From Pseudomonas cavernicola (GTDB lineage Bacteria > Pseudomonadota > Gammaproteobacteria > Pseudomonadales > Pseudomonadaceae), in contig NZ_QYUR01000006.1 in assembly GCF_003596405.1 (NCBI RefSeq), positions 930,001 to 994,000 of the forward strand: a stretch of 64,000 nt of DNA, read 5' to 3'. A program made the translations under genes and the position numbers. Positions 35,917-46,039 of the stretch are shown piece after piece. The notes beneath the pieces were generated by a model that was given only the letters and a program-made list of their open reading frames with translations, was not told the origin of the DNA and made no database searches. Numbering within the stretch: position 1 is the first letter of the stretch; every line of letters begins with the position of its first letter.

Positions 35917-37507
35917 TGTGTGAAAACCTAGCGTTCTGATTGGTAGTTGAAGAAAATGCCCGCATCGAAAGATACGGGCATTTTTCGTTATGGCGTACAT
36001 CCAAGGAGAGGCGCGAGACCAGACCAGTCTGTTTCCGGTTTCGCTGGAAGAGTTGATTCCCGACGACCATCTGGTCCGTGTGATCGATGCCTACGTGGCT
36101 CGACTGGACCTCAAGCTACTCGGGTTTGCCAAAGCCACTCCCAAGAGTACGGGGCGTCCTGCCTACGATCCGGCGGACCTGCTCAAGCTGTACCTGTATG
36201 GCTATTTCCACCGCATCCGCTCCTCCCGACGCCTCGAAGCTGAATGCCTGCGCAACGTCGAAGTCATGTGGTTGCTCAATCGGCTCAAGCCGGACTTCAA
36301 GACCATCGCCGATTACCGCAAGGACAACGGACAAGCGTTCAGCGCGACCTGTCGGGCCTTCGTGCAGTTTTGCCGTCAAGCCGGGCTGATCGCCGGAGAG
36401 TTGGTGGCCATCGATGGCAGCAAATTCAAGGCCGTGGCCTCAGCGCGTCGGCATGTGGATCTGAAGAAGCTCAAGCGTCAGCAAGAGAAGCTGGATAAGC
36501 GTATCGCCCAGTACCTGGCGGAGCTGGATGAGGCGGACAAGTCCGAAGCCAATGAGGCCGTTGACCGTAGTGCGGTAAAAACGGCGCTGGAGCGACTGCA
36601 AGCCAAACAGGCCGACAACCTGACTTGCCAAGCACTGATGCAGGCCCTGGAGCTTGAGCAATTCATCACCACCGAGAGCGATGCCCGGATGATGCGTACC
36701 CCTCGGGGTGGGCGCGTCGCTTACAACGTGCAAACAGCTGTGGACGCCGAGCATTGCCTGATCCTGCATCACGAGGTCACACAGGACGGCAACGATACCC
36801 AGCAGCTCGAGCCGATGGCTAAAGCCGCCCAGTCCGAGTTGCAGCAGGACGTGCTGACGGTCACTGCCGATGCCGGTTACTCCAACGGCGAGCAGTTCCA
36901 GGCATGCGAAGATGCCGGCATTACCGCCTATGTGCCGCCCAACCGGGCAGTTAACAACCGGGGTGGTGATACGCAGCTGTTCGAGCGAAGTGATTTCACT
37001 TACGACGCAGAGAGCGACCAGTACCGCTGTCCGGCAGGCAAGTTGCTGACGCTCAAGCAACTGAATCGCGGGGAGCGTATCTACCACGCGGCGATCAGCG
37101 ACTGCAGCGCTTGCCCGCTCAAGGCACAGTGCACCAACGCCCAGCGTCGCTACCTGAGACGCCATGCCCACGAGGCGGCCTTTGAGCGAATGGAGCAGCG
37201 GCTGCAGGCGCAGCCCGAGATGATGGCGAGTAGGCGATCCATCGTCGAGCATCCATTTGGCAACCTCAAACAATGGCTATTTGGTAATGGTCGCTTCCTG
37301 CTTCGCCAATTGAAGGGAGCACGAACCGAAATGGCCTTAGCGGTACAGGCCTATAACCTCAAAAGAGCGATCAACGTGCTCGGCGCACGCCACCTCATCG
37401 GATTGATGGGCTGATACAGCCTTTTTCTCCCCTGGGTCCGCACACAGCAAAACGCCCCGAACCAGTCGGGGCGTTTGCTTGGTCAACCATTAGTACGTTT
37501 TCGCACA
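35917..37507 (+). mobile_element. IS1182-family insertion sequence (about 1.59 kb)
   Basis: Ends TGTGTGAAAACCTA (35917-35930) and TACGTTTTCGCACA (37494-37507) are imperfect inverted repeats. One transposase gene fills the element. Internal hairpins with T-runs at 35953-35986 (AAAATGCCCG / CGGGCATTTTT) before the gene and 37449-37478 (AAACGCCCCGA / TCGGGGCGTTT) after it would shield it from outside transcription. The target is the loop of a terminator; no clear direct repeat is seen. End positions are good to a few bases. Confidence 0.85.
35990..37414 (+). CDS. IS1182-family transposase
   Basis: A 474-aa DDE transposase. The N-terminal region YIQGEARDQTSLFPVSLEELIPDDHLVRVIDAYV is characteristic of IS1182. 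ELVAIDGSKFKAVAS holds the first catalytic Asp, LTVTADAGYSNGEQF the second, and HPFGNLKQWLFGNGRFLLR the C-terminal region with the catalytic Glu context (SRRSIVEHPFG). A coiled segment (DLKKLKRQQEKLDKRIAQYLAELDEADKSEA) and a Cys pair (DCSACPLKAQCTN) lie between. It is intact, so the element may be active. The start follows a hairpin with little ribosome-site signal, suggesting weak translation. Confidence 0.92.
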   Translation: MAYIQGEARDQTSLFPVSLEELIPDDHLVRVIDAYVARLDLKLLGFAKATPKSTGRPAYDPADLLKLYLYGYFHRIRSSRRLEAECLRNVEVMWLLNRLKPDFKTIADYRKDNGQAFSATCRAFVQFCRQAGLIAGELVAIDGSKFKAVASARRHVDLKKLKRQQEKLDKRIAQYLAELDEADKSEANEAVDRSAVKTALERLQAKQADNLTCQALMQALELEQFITTESDARMMRTPRGGRVAYNVQTAVDAEHCLILHHEVTQDGNDTQQLEPMAKAAQSELQQDVLTVTADAGYSNGEQFQACEDAGITAYVPPNRAVNNRGGDTQLFERSDFTYDAESDQYRCPAGKLLTLKQLNRGERIYHAAISDCSACPLKAQCTNAQRRYLRRHAHEAAFERMEQRLQAQPEMMASRRSIVEHPFGNLKQWLFGNGRFLLRQLKGARTEMALAVQAYNLKRAINVLGARHLIGLMG

Positions 37508-37549
37508 GCCTGAATTGCGGGGCTTTTTAATGCTCAAAATCCTTTGATC

Positions 37550-38947
37550 CTAGATTTCTGCCTGAGCGGAAGTGACGACCGAGGATGACGTAGCATTCTT
37601 CACCGGCCTGTCGCCAACGGGTTCGGCCGCCCACTGCTGCAAGCGCACCACGCTCTCACGGTAGGGCTGCAGCCCCTTGCTCAGCAGGTACACCGAGCTC
37701 AGCACTGCCAGGGTGGTAACGAGCAGAAGCGAATACCGCAGCGCGTTATCGTCGGCGAACACATAGTCGGTCACCAACGCCACCGCTGTCGGGCCAATGC
37801 CCAGGCCGATCAGGGTGATGACGAACAGGTAAATCGCCGAAGCCTGACCGCGCATGGAGTTCGGCATGATGTCCTGAATTGCCGCCGGCGCCACGCCGAA
37901 CGGCATGCTCAGGAAGAACACCGTCGGTGCCATCAGCAACGCCGCCAGATTGGCACTGTCCACTAGCGGGAAGATCATCACGAAGGGCAGCGCACCCAGC
38001 GCCGCATACAGGCCGACGCGCATATTGGCATCAGTTCGCCCTCGCTTGGCCATCCAATCCGCCAGACGTCCGCCGAGGACGATGCCCAGGCAACCAAAGA
38101 CCGCGACGATGCTGCCGTAGACCACGCCAACGTGCCCGGCATCCCAGCCGTAGGTGCGAATGAAGAAAGTCGGGATCCACGCGGCGCTGCCGTAACCGGC
38201 GAAAGCCAGCCCGGCAAAACCGAAGTTGTGGCAGAGCACGGTGCGGCGGTTGGCGCGAATGTAACGACCGACCTCGGCCAGCGGCACCGCCACCCCGGCG
38301 CCCACACCGCGCCGAGCAGGTTCGTGCACGGCCAGCATCAGCAAGGTGAAGAGCAAGCCCGCGGCCCCCAGCAGCAAGAAGATCAACTGCCACGGGCGCA
38401 CTTCACCGAGCACCGGCAACAGCACATCGCCCTGCGCCGAGGCGAACTTGATCACCAAGCCACCGAGCAGGAAGGCCAGCCCGGAGCCGAGGTAAACCCC
38501 CATCGAATAGACGCTGATGGCGGTGGCGCGGCGCTCGGCGGGGAAGCTGTCGGCAATTAACGAATAGGCCGCAGGCGACAATGCCGCCTCACCGACACCG
38601 ACACCAATCCGGCAGAGCAGAAATTGCCAGTACAGCCTGGCCATGCCGCAGGCCGCGGTCATCGCGCTCCAGAACAGTACGCCGACCGCGATCAAGCCGC
38701 GTCGGCTTTTAGTATCGGCGAGACGACCAAGGGGAATGCCGCAAACGGTGTAGAACAGCGCAAAGGACAAACCCATCAGCAGGCTCATCTGGGTGTCGCT
38801 GATCATCAGATCGCGGCGGATTGGCGCGACCAGCAGGTTGAGAATCTGCCGGTCGATAAAGGACAGGACGTACGCCACCATCAGGATGGCGACGGTGCTC
38901 CAGGCGCGAAAGCTGGAGGGATAACCGACATTATTGTTGTTATGCAC
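37550..38947 (-). CDS. MFS transporter (spinster-like)
   Basis: A 465-aa 12-helix major facilitator. YVLSFIDRQILNLLVAPIRRDL in TM1 and GIPLGRLADTKSRRGLIAVG in the loop 2-3 match the spinster-like/hexuronate-like MFS group. I start at the GTG 38947 (VHNNNNVG...) because GAGGAGA sits seven bases upstream. The substrate cannot be read from sequence; relatives carry organic acids or lipids. Its terminator is the hairpin now split by the IS1182-family element. Confidence 0.87.
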   Translation of the reverse strand: MHNNNNVGYPSSFRAWSTVAILMVAYVLSFIDRQILNLLVAPIRRDLMISDTQMSLLMGLSFALFYTVCGIPLGRLADTKSRRGLIAVGVLFWSAMTAACGMARLYWQFLLCRIGVGVGEAALSPAAYSLIADSFPAERRATAISVYSMGVYLGSGLAFLLGGLVIKFASAQGDVLLPVLGEVRPWQLIFLLLGAAGLLFTLLMLAVHEPARRGVGAGVAVPLAEVGRYIRANRRTVLCHNFGFAGLAFAGYGSAAWIPTFFIRTYGWDAGHVGVVYGSIVAVFGCLGIVLGGRLADWMAKRGRTDANMRVGLYAALGALPFVMIFPLVDSANLAALLMAPTVFFLSMPFGVAPAAIQDIMPNSMRGQASAIYLFVITLIGLGIGPTAVALVTDYVFADDNALRYSLLLVTTLAVLSSVYLLSKGLQPYRESVVRLQQWAAEPVGDRPVKNATSSSVVTSAQAEI

Positions 38948-39094
38948 TAGCGGTCTCCTCGGCGCCGCTTGCGCGACGCGCGACGGTTGGAAGTGAGCGC
39001 AGCTTAGCCTCATCAACAACCGTACTTATACCGCTAGAGGAGCTTTATCCATCAGGCGAATGCAGTTAGCGCCCTTGCGCGAATGACTTGCTGG

Positions 39095-40117
39095 TCACAG
39101 CCCCTGCGGCGCGCGCTCGCACAAGGTTTTCAGCGCCGCTACCCAGCGCGGGTGATCATTCAGACAGGGCACCAGCACCAGTTCCTCGCCACCGGCTTGC
39201 TGAAATTGCTCGAGGCCACGGATACCGATTTCCTCCAGAGTCTCGATGCAATCGGCGACGAACGCAGGACACATCACCAACAACTTCTTCACCCCCTGCC
39301 TGGCCAACTCCTCAAGCCTGGCTTCGGTGTAAGGCTCGATCCACTTGGCCCGGCCCAGGCGCGACTGGAACGACACCGACCACTGCCCGGATTGCAAACC
39401 CATGCGCTCGGCGAACGCCTCTGCACTGCGCAGGCATTGGCTGCGGTAACAGACGGCCAGTACCTCATCGCTGACTCGGCGGCTGTCCGTGGCTTGCAAG
39501 TCGTGCTTGGGATCGCGCACCAGCTTGCGGATATGCCGCTCGGGCAACCCATGGAAGCTCAGCACCAGGTGATCGAAGCCCTGCGCCAGATACGGCTTGG
39601 CGCTTTCAACCAAGGCATCGAGGTATTCCGGCTGATCGTAGAACGGCTGCAGGATGGAGAAATGCAGGTTCAACTTCTGCTCGCGCACCACCCGCTTGGC
39701 CTCTTCCACCACCGTGGTCACGGTGCTGTCGGCGAACTGCGGATACAGTGGCGCCAGCGTCACCTGCTTAATGCCTTGCGCGGCCAGGCGGGTCAGTACG
39801 CGGTGGATCGACGGCTCACCGTAGCGCATCGCCAGCTCCACGGGGCCATGGGTCCAGCTCGCCTTCATCGCTTCCTGCAAGCGCCGGCTGAGCACCACCA
39901 AGGGCGAACCCTGCTCCCACCAAATCGAGGCATAGGCATGGGCCGAAGCCGCCGGACGCTTGATCAGGATCAGCGACACCAGCAAACGCCGCACCGGCCA
40001 CGGCAGATCGATCACATAGGGGTCCATCAGGAACTGCTCGAGGTAACGACGCACATCGGGCACTTCGGTAGAAGCCGGCGAACCCAGGTTGACCAGTAGC
40101 AATGCGTGATCGGTCAT
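39095..40117 (-). CDS. hemH: Ferrochelatase
   Basis: A 340-aa enzyme inserting Fe2+ into protoporphyrin IX, the last step of haem synthesis. The catalytic His lies in [11 protein letters not shown] (about residue 188) and the conserved Glu in [10 protein letters not shown] (about 265); the N-terminus [11 protein letters not shown] is typical. It lies 65 bases downstream of the TIGR01777 gene on the same strand. In other pseudomonads hemH sits in a light-responsive neighbourhood (recalled), and haem intermediates are phototoxic, which would suit such control. Confidence 0.95.
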   Translation of the reverse strand: MTDHALLLVNLGSPASTEVPDVRRYLEQFLMDPYVIDLPWPVRRLLVSLILIKRPAASAHAYASIWWEQGSPLVVLSRRLQEAMKASWTHGPVELAMRYGEPSIHRVLTRLAAQGIKQVTLAPLYPQFADSTVTTVVEEAKRVVREQKLNLHFSILQPFYDQPEYLDALVESAKPYLAQGFDHLVLSFHGLPERHIRKLVRDPKHDLQATDSRRVSDEVLAVCYRSQCLRSAEAFAERMGLQSGQWSVSFQSRLGRAKWIEPYTEARLEELARQGVKKLLVMCPAFVADCIETLEEIGIRGLEQFQQAGGEELVLVPCLNDHPRWVAALKTLCERAPQGL

Positions 40118-40182
40118 GCAAAATCCCTAGGAGGCCATCTTGAAATTCGTCGCTGCGCAGACAATTTCAAAACAGCCTCAAA

Positions 40183-41085
40183 TCAATGACGGCCCAACAG
40201 ATCGTTCAGGGCCGAATCCAAAGTGCTAAAGCGAAAACTGAAACCCGCCTCGCTCAGACGGGCTGGCAACACACGCTGTCCGCCCAGCAATAGGCCGGAC
40301 AATTCCCCCAGGGCCAAGCGCAACACAACCGCCGGCACCGGCAAGAATGCCGGCCGCCGCAGCACACGACCTAGCGCGCGGGTGAACTCGGCATTGCGTA
40401 CCGGCTGCGGAGCGCAGGCATTATAAGGACCCTGAGCGCTCTCCTGCTTCAAGAGAAAATCGATCAGGGCGATTTGATCGGCCAGATGAACCCACGACAT
40501 CCACTGCCGCCCATTGCCGATCGGCCCACCCAGGCCAAGCTTGAACGGCGGCAGCAAGCGCTTTAAAAAGCCGCCATCGTTGGCCAGCACTAACCCAGTA
40601 CGCACAAGCACCACGCGCATCCCCAGCGTTGCAGCGCGCTGCGCCGTCTCCTCCCAGGCGGCACACAACTGACTGGCAAAATCCTCACTCACCGGCGTGG
40701 CGGATTCGCGCAACTCACGCTCACCACCATCGCCATACCAGCCCACGGCCGAACCGGAGAGCAGCACCCGTGGCTTTTGCGTACGGCCTTCCAGCCAGCT
40801 CAATAGTTGCTCGGTCAAAGTGATCCGACTAGCCCAGAGCAGCGCCTTGCGCTTGCTGGTCCAGGGCCGATCCGCAATCGGTGCGCCAGCCAGATTGACC
40901 AGCGCATCCAGCGGCTCTTCGGCCAGCTCGTCGAGGCGACCAATCCCGCGCACCTGGGCACCGCAGAGGCTGGCGACGCGCTCGGGCGTGCGACTCCAGA
41001 CCGTCAACTGCTGCCCCTGTGCCACCCAATGACGGCACAACGCACGTCCGATCAAACCCGTGCCGCCGGTCAGCAATATGTGCAT
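40183..41085 (-). CDS. TIGR01777-family NAD-dependent oxidoreductase/epimerase
   Basis: A 300-aa protein starting MHILLTGGTGLIGRALCRHW behind AGGAGGATGTC. It has the family's VLLSGSAVGWYGDGGE, RTGLVL and GNGRQWMSWVHLADQIALIDFLL blocks, and a C-terminal DUF1731-like tail. Relatives are YfcH of E. coli and the SulA-like 'cell division inhibitor' annotations; no reaction is proven. It is divergent from the FAD oxidoreductase gene and upstream of hemH on the same strand. Confidence 0.9.
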   Translation of the reverse strand: MHILLTGGTGLIGRALCRHWVAQGQQLTVWSRTPERVASLCGAQVRGIGRLDELAEEPLDALVNLAGAPIADRPWTSKRKALLWASRITLTEQLLSWLEGRTQKPRVLLSGSAVGWYGDGGERELRESATPVSEDFASQLCAAWEETAQRAATLGMRVVLVRTGLVLANDGGFLKRLLPPFKLGLGGPIGNGRQWMSWVHLADQIALIDFLLKQESAQGPYNACAPQPVRNAEFTRALGRVLRRPAFLPVPAVVLRLALGELSGLLLGGQRVLPARLSEAGFSFRFSTLDSALNDLLGRH

Positions 41086-41202
41086 GACATCCTCCTCGCC
41101 TGGTGCTAAATGGAGATATCAGCCTAGTTTTGTTTATGCCTGCGAACAGGTGCCTTTTTTCGAACCGCGCGCCGTCTTAAATCAAAGGAGGCAGCTGAAC
41201 CC

Positions 41203-41237
41203 GAACCGTTCTATACATAACAACAGCGTACAGGTTC
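41203..41237. promoter_or_regulatory. Dyad-containing putative operator upstream of FAD oxidoreductase
   Basis: GAACC (41203-41207) and GGTTC (41233-41237) enclose TATACA (41212-41217) and GTACA (41228-41232). TACA-type repeats in this position recall operators of B12-dependent MerR-family light regulators (LitR/CarH), which control this gene neighbourhood in some pseudomonads. The assignment is speculative. Confidence 0.3.
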
Positions 41238-41276
41238 TGTCTAAAGCGTAGCCTGCAGCCCTAGGTAACGAGGTAG

Positions 41277-42266
<990 letters not shown>

Positions 42267-42423
42267 AGCGCCTCTAGCCAGCACTGGCGAAGCTTGCGCC
42301 GGTATGCTGACTCGCCTTCAGCCAAAGCTGCACGGCGAGCAATAGCGGTGATCTACGCCAACCCGGCAAGCGCTGGTCAGTTGGACAACACCGTGGCATG
42401 CGGCTGGCTTACACTGCCGACCT

Positions 42424-42744
42424 ATGACTACCGACCCCAACCAGATCCCGCTGACCACGCTTGAGCCCGAGCCGGCCGTGACCTGCTCCACCTGCGCGGC
42501 CTGCTGTTGTCAGCTGGAAGTGATTTTGCTCACCGATACCGGCGTGCCCGACCGCTACATCGACACCGATGAGTGGGGTGGCGACGTGATGGCCCGGCTC
42601 GATGATGGCTGGTGCATTGCTCTCGACCGCGACACCATGCTCTGCAGCATTTATGAAAATCGCCCCTGGGTCTGCCGCGAGTTCGAAATGGGCTCGGCCG
42701 AGTGCCTGGAAGAGCGCAACGGCCTGTCGACGATTTATCGCTAA
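42424..42744 (+). CDS. YkgJ-family cysteine-cluster protein
   Basis: A 106-aa protein with the cluster CSTCAACCCQLE near residue 21 and further Cys residues at WCIALD, MLCSIYENRPWVCREF and AECLEE, the pattern of the YkgJ 'zinc- or iron-chelating' family (UPF0153). The function is unknown; metal binding is expected. It stands alone 157 bases after the FAD oxidoreductase gene. The terminator that follows it is interrupted by a MITE. Confidence 0.87.
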   Translation: MTTDPNQIPLTTLEPEPAVTCSTCAACCCQLEVILLTDTGVPDRYIDTDEWGGDVMARLDDGWCIALDRDTMLCSIYENRPWVCREFEMGSAECLEERNGLSTIYR

Positions 42745-42764
42745 GCACAGCCGCACTCACGCAT

Positions 42765-42916
42765 AAAAAACCGGGCCGTGGCCCTAATGCCGATCAGGTA
42801 AGCGGAAGTCTGCGTTTTCATCCCCTCGCCCCTTTGGGGAGAGGGTTAGGGAGAAGGGTGCCAGACAGTCAGCTCACTCCTTAAATGACTGGCATTAGGC
42901 CGTGGCCCGGTTTTTT
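42765..42916. terminator. Terminator interrupted by MITE
   Basis: Outer parts AAAAAACCGG (42765-42774) and CGGTTTTTTT (42908-42917) once flanked GCCGTGGCC, giving the perfect stem CCGGGCC-GT-GGCCCGG. The 115-bp element landed in this stem-loop and duplicated GCCGTGGCC. The hairpin was shared by the YkgJ-family gene and the convergent pagL. Confidence 0.88.
42784..42898. mobile_element. 115-bp MITE with 9-bp target duplication
   Basis: Ends CTAATGCC (42784-42791) and GGCATTAG (42891-42898) are perfect inverted repeats, extending with mismatches to about 20 bp (CTAATGCCGATCAGGTAAG). Direct repeats GCCGTGGCC at 42775-42783 and 42899-42907 are the target duplication. The interior has a CCCCTCGCCCC...GGGGAGAGGG palindrome and no ORF. 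It is related to the element at 63235-63421, whose right half matches the reverse complement of this one. Confidence 0.88.
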
Positions 42917-42930
42917 TGTTTCCCTGCGCC

Positions 42931-43443
42931 TTAGAACGAGAGACGGTAATGCAGGGTATAAGTCTCCACCCCATCGTTCGGGCTCTGCAAGCCGGCGTTG
43001 GAGTAGTGCATCGCCCGAACCCCCACTTCCTGGCCGGCGAAGCGCAGACCGGCGCCAATCCGATCCTCAAACTGGAAGGAGGAGCCCAGGTGGTGATCTT
43101 CCACCTCGGTATCGGCGAACAAGGCCACCCCGATGCCTGCCTCAACATAAGGCTTCACGGTTTCGCCAGCGAACTCGTAGACGAATACCGGCGCAAACGA
43201 CAGGCTGTGGTTACTCGCGGTCCTATCGCCATCCCAATAGGTGTATGCGGCATCCCAATACCCCGTCAGGCGGCCCACATCGCTCTGAAACCAATTGCTG
43301 GCAAAATCGAATTGCGTACCCAGGCGATACACCATGGTCGACTCATCCGTCCGACCAATAGCCACAGTGACATCAGCCGCCTGCGCCGACACAACGCCCC
43401 CCAGGGAAAGGGCTGCAACCGCAACCAAAGAAATCAACTTCAT
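42931..43443 (-). CDS. pagL: Lipid A 3-O-deacylase
   Basis: A 170-aa outer-membrane beta-barrel with a signal peptide (MKLISLVAVAALSL...AQAA). The C-terminal strand MHYSNAGLQSPNDGVETYTLHYRLSF holds the PagL catalytic triad His-x-Ser...Glu and ends in Phe for barrel assembly. PagL removes the 3-position acyl chain of lipid A, altering permeability and host recognition. The ATG at 43443 has AAGGAAGTGCC upstream. It is adjacent to murI as I recall for P. aeruginosa PA4661-PA4662. Confidence 0.92.
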   Translation of the reverse strand: MKLISLVAVAALSLGGVVSAQAADVTVAIGRTDESTMVYRLGTQFDFASNWFQSDVGRLTGYWDAAYTYWDGDRTASNHSLSFAPVFVYEFAGETVKPYVEAGIGVALFADTEVEDHHLGSSFQFEDRIGAGLRFAGQEVGVRAMHYSNAGLQSPNDGVETYTLHYRLSF

Positions 43444-43554
43444 GGCACTTCCTTTTGTATGGTTGGCAAACAAGAATCCGCGTTTTACACCAGATTATAG
43501 AAATGTTTGCTCTAAACAAAAGCCGGCTAACGCATAAAGCCCATTAAGCGCTGC

Positions 43555-44349
43555 TTAGCGCAGCAACGCGTCTACCGGCGCCGGCTCGCCCCACAAGACC
43601 GGCAATACCCGCGACAGTTGTGACGGCTCGCCGCTCGACCAGAAACGCCCAGCCTGCGCCGGCCCCTGCGCCAGCAACTCACGCTCAGCGAGTAGGCGCT
43701 GTAGATGCCGCGCCACCGCCGCACCGGTGTCGATCAGGCTGACCGACTCCGGCACCAATTGGCGCAACAACGGCTTGATGAAGGGGTAGTGGGTGCAGCC
43801 GAGAATCAGCGTATCGCAGCCCTCGGCCAACAACGGTTCGACAAAGGCCTGGAGCAGTTCATGGGTTGCACGGCCGTCCAGCTCACCGGCTTCGATACGC
43901 TCGACCAGACCCGGACAGGGCTGGGTGATCACCCGTACATCGCTGGCGAAGCGATCGAGCAAAGCGGCGAACTTGGCGCTCTGCAAGGTGCCGGTGGTCG
44001 CCAGCACGCCGACCACACCGCTCTGGGTCGCAGCCGCGGCCGGCTTGACCGCGGGCTCCATGCCGATGATCGGCAATTGCGGGTAACGCGCACGCAATTC
44101 GGCGACAGCCGCCGCAGTCGCAGTATTGCAGGCCAACACCAAGGCCTTTGCGCCCTGCTCCAGGAGGAACTCGGCGATGACCCCACTGCGTTCGCAGATA
44201 AACTCCGGGCTCTTCTCGCCGTAGGGCACATGGCCGCTATCGGCGACATACAGCAAGGACTCATCAGGCAAACGCGCGCGGATCTCACGCAACACGGAAA
44301 GGCCACCGACCCCGGAATCGAAAACGCCAATCGGCGCGGACTTAAGCAT
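43555..44349 (-). CDS. murI: Glutamate racemase
   Basis: A 264-aa enzyme making D-glutamate for peptidoglycan. The two catalytic cysteines are in [11 protein letters not shown] (about residue 70) and [10 protein letters not shown] (about 182); the N-terminus is [15 protein letters not shown] start at the ATG 44349, which overlaps the end of moeB by eight bases, so translation is coupled; a GTG at 44361 is the alternative. It is the last gene of the hemA-prfA-prmC-moeB-murI operon. Confidence 0.95.
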   Translation of the reverse strand: MLKSAPIGVFDSGVGGLSVLREIRARLPDESLLYVADSGHVPYGEKSPEFICERSGVIAEFLLEQGAKALVLACNTATAAAVAELRARYPQLPIIGMEPAVKPAAAATQSGVVGVLATTGTLQSAKFAALLDRFASDVRVITQPCPGLVERIEAGELDGRATHELLQAFVEPLLAEGCDTLILGCTHYPFIKPLLRQLVPESVSLIDTGAAVARHLQRLLAERELLAQGPAQAGRFWSSGEPSQLSRVLPVLWGEPAPVDALLR

Positions 44350-45112
44350 GTCCAGCGCCACACACCGCGCAGGCCGGATCGCGCTTGACCCGCAATTCGC
44401 GGAAATGCGTGCCCAGGGCGTCGATCAGCAGCAAGCGGCCGACCAGCGGCTCACCAAAACCGGCGAGTAATTTCATCGCCTCCAGCGCTTGCAAAGAGCC
44501 GACCAGGCCCACCAAAGGCCCGACTACACCGGCCTCACTGCAGGTCAACTCGGCTTCGCTGCCGTGACCATACAGGCAGTGGTAACAGGGGCTATCGGCA
44601 CGCCGCGGATCAAACACCGAAAGCTGGCCTTCCAGACGAATCGCCGCACCGCTGACCAGTGGTTTTTTCGCCGCGACGCAGCTGGCATTGACCGCCTCGC
44701 GGGTACCGAAGTTGTCCGAGCAATCCAGCACCAGATCCACCGCTGCCACGGCCGCTGCCAGGGAGTCTTGGTCCAGCGCAACACGATGCGCAAACAGCTG
44801 GACCTCTGGATTGATCGCCGCCAGCCGGCCCATCATCGAGTCGACCTTGCTCTGGCCGATACTCGGGGTGTCATGGGCAATTTGCCGCTGCAGGTTGGTC
44901 AGGTCGACCGTATCGAAATCCGCCAGGTGCAGCTCACCGACACCCGCCGCCGCCAGATACAGCGCGACCGGCGAACCAAGACCGCCCAGACCGACGATCA
45001 ATACCCGGCTCTGTTTCAGCCGCAGCTGACCGTCGATATCGATTTGCGCCAATAGAATCTGCCGGCTGTAGCGCAGCAGTTCCTGGTCGCTGAGCAGGAT
45101 TCCATCATTCAT
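44342..45112 (-). CDS. moeB: Molybdopterin-synthase adenylyltransferase
   Basis: A 256-aa E1-like enzyme that adenylates the C-terminus of MoaD for molybdopterin synthesis. The ATP motif [21 protein letters not shown] is near residue 37, and the zinc cysteines are in CYHCLYG (about 175) and CAVCGAG (C-terminus). There is no rhodanese domain, so it is MoeB rather than MoeZ. It overlaps prmC by eight bases upstream and murI by eight bases downstream, an unusually compact arrangement. Confidence 0.94.
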   Translation of the reverse strand: MNDGILLSDQELLRYSRQILLAQIDIDGQLRLKQSRVLIVGLGGLGSPVALYLAAAGVGELHLADFDTVDLTNLQRQIAHDTPSIGQSKVDSMMGRLAAINPEVQLFAHRVALDQDSLAAAVAAVDLVLDCSDNFGTREAVNASCVAAKKPLVSGAAIRLEGQLSVFDPRRADSPCYHCLYGHGSEAELTCSEAGVVGPLVGLVGSLQALEAMKLLAGFGEPLVGRLLLIDALGTHFRELRVKRDPACAVCGAGHA

Positions 45113-45938
45113 TGAAATAACGCCCCAGGCTAATCCGTTCGTGGCCGCCGAGATCTCGGCGACTCTCTACTGCGCTGAAACCTTGCGCCGTCAGCAGCGC
45201 GCGAACTGCGGCCGCCTGCTCGAAACCGTGCTCCAGTAGCAACCAGCCGCCCACCGCAAGATAGTCGGGAGCCTGCTGAATGATCACGCGGATATCGTCC
45301 AACCCGTCGACGCCGGCCACCAGCGCACTGGCCGGCTCGAAACGCACATCGCCGGCGGCCAAATGCTGATCACCCACGGCAATATACGGTGGGTTGCTGA
45401 CGATCAGTTGATAGCGCTGACCGGCCAGGGCGCTAAACCACTGGCTCTCACGGAACGTCGCGTTGCGTAGCTGCAGCCGTGCGCGATTGCGTTCGGCCAG
45501 GCTGACCGCCTCGGGCACCCGATCGACCCCGGTGATGTTCCAGCCCGGCCGCTCATGGGCCAACGCCAGCGCGATGGCCCCAGTGCCTGTACCCAAATCC
45601 AAGGCGCGAACAGGCGTCTGCGGCAACAACGCCAGTGCAGTCTCCACCAGCAGTTCGGTATCCGGGCGGGGAATCAAGGTGTGTGCCGCAACTTCCAGAT
45701 CCAGGCTCCAGAAGCCCTGCTGGCCAAGGATATACGCCACCGGCTCGCCGCTGCGGCGGCGCTGCAGGTCCGCACCGAAACGCTCAGCCAGTTCGCTTGG
45801 TACTTCGCGGTCCGGCCAGGTATGCAGGTAGCTGCGCGACTTGCCGAGCACCGCGGCGAGCAGCAACTCGGCATCCAGCCGCGCGCTCGGCGAGTCCGGC
45901 AGGTCGGCGTTATCGAGCAGGAATTGGATAGTAGCCAT
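45105..45938 (-). CDS. prmC: Peptide chain release factor N5-glutamine methyltransferase
   Basis: A 277-aa SAM-dependent enzyme that methylates the GGQ glutamine of RF1 and RF2. The SAM motif ALDLGTGTGAIALALA is near residue 113 and the catalytic NPPY in LIVSNPPYIA near 183. The ATG at 45938 gives the family length. It follows prfA, its substrate gene, in the same operon, but a REP-type repeat of about 75 bp lies between them and may tune their relative expression. Confidence 0.95.
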   Translation of the reverse strand: MATIQFLLDNADLPDSPSARLDAELLLAAVLGKSRSYLHTWPDREVPSELAERFGADLQRRRSGEPVAYILGQQGFWSLDLEVAAHTLIPRPDTELLVETALALLPQTPVRALDLGTGTGAIALALAHERPGWNITGVDRVPEAVSLAERNRARLQLRNATFRESQWFSALAGQRYQLIVSNPPYIAVGDQHLAAGDVRFEPASALVAGVDGLDDIRVIIQQAPDYLAVGGWLLLEHGFEQAAAVRALLTAQGFSAVESRRDLGGHERISLGRYFNE

Positions 45939-45952
45939 GCACTGCATTTCCG

Positions 45953-46024
45953 TAGGAGCCAGCTTGCTGGCGATCAGGACACGAGGTCTGGACAAAGTAC
46001 ATCGCCAGCAAGCTGGCTCCTGCA
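45953..46024. repeat. REP-type palindromic element between prfA and prmC
   Basis: TAGGAGCCAGCTTGCTGGCG (45953 on) and CGCCAGCAAGCTGGCTCCTG (46003 on) form long inverted arms around a 26-base spacer. This is the classic Pseudomonas 'GTAGGAGC..GCTTGCTGGCG' REP pair. It sits within an operon, where such elements can stabilise upstream mRNA or partly terminate. Confidence 0.88.
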
Positions 46025-46039
46025 GGCTCGCATCACGCC

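Larger units (their letters stand above)
35891..37533. terminator. uraA/MFS bidirectional terminator split by IS insertion
   Basis: Two exact 24-base inverted arms, GCATTAAAAAGCCCC... (35891-35914) and ...GGGGCTTTTTAATGC (37510-37533), once formed one hairpin between the convergent uraA and MFS genes. The IS1182-family element now occupies the loop, leaving only AT and GC bases on either side. Confidence 0.88.

Noticed and set aside
39083..40099. Plus-strand frame opposite hemH
   Set aside because: Ferrochelatase on the other strand has all active-site motifs; the plus frame is a shadow.
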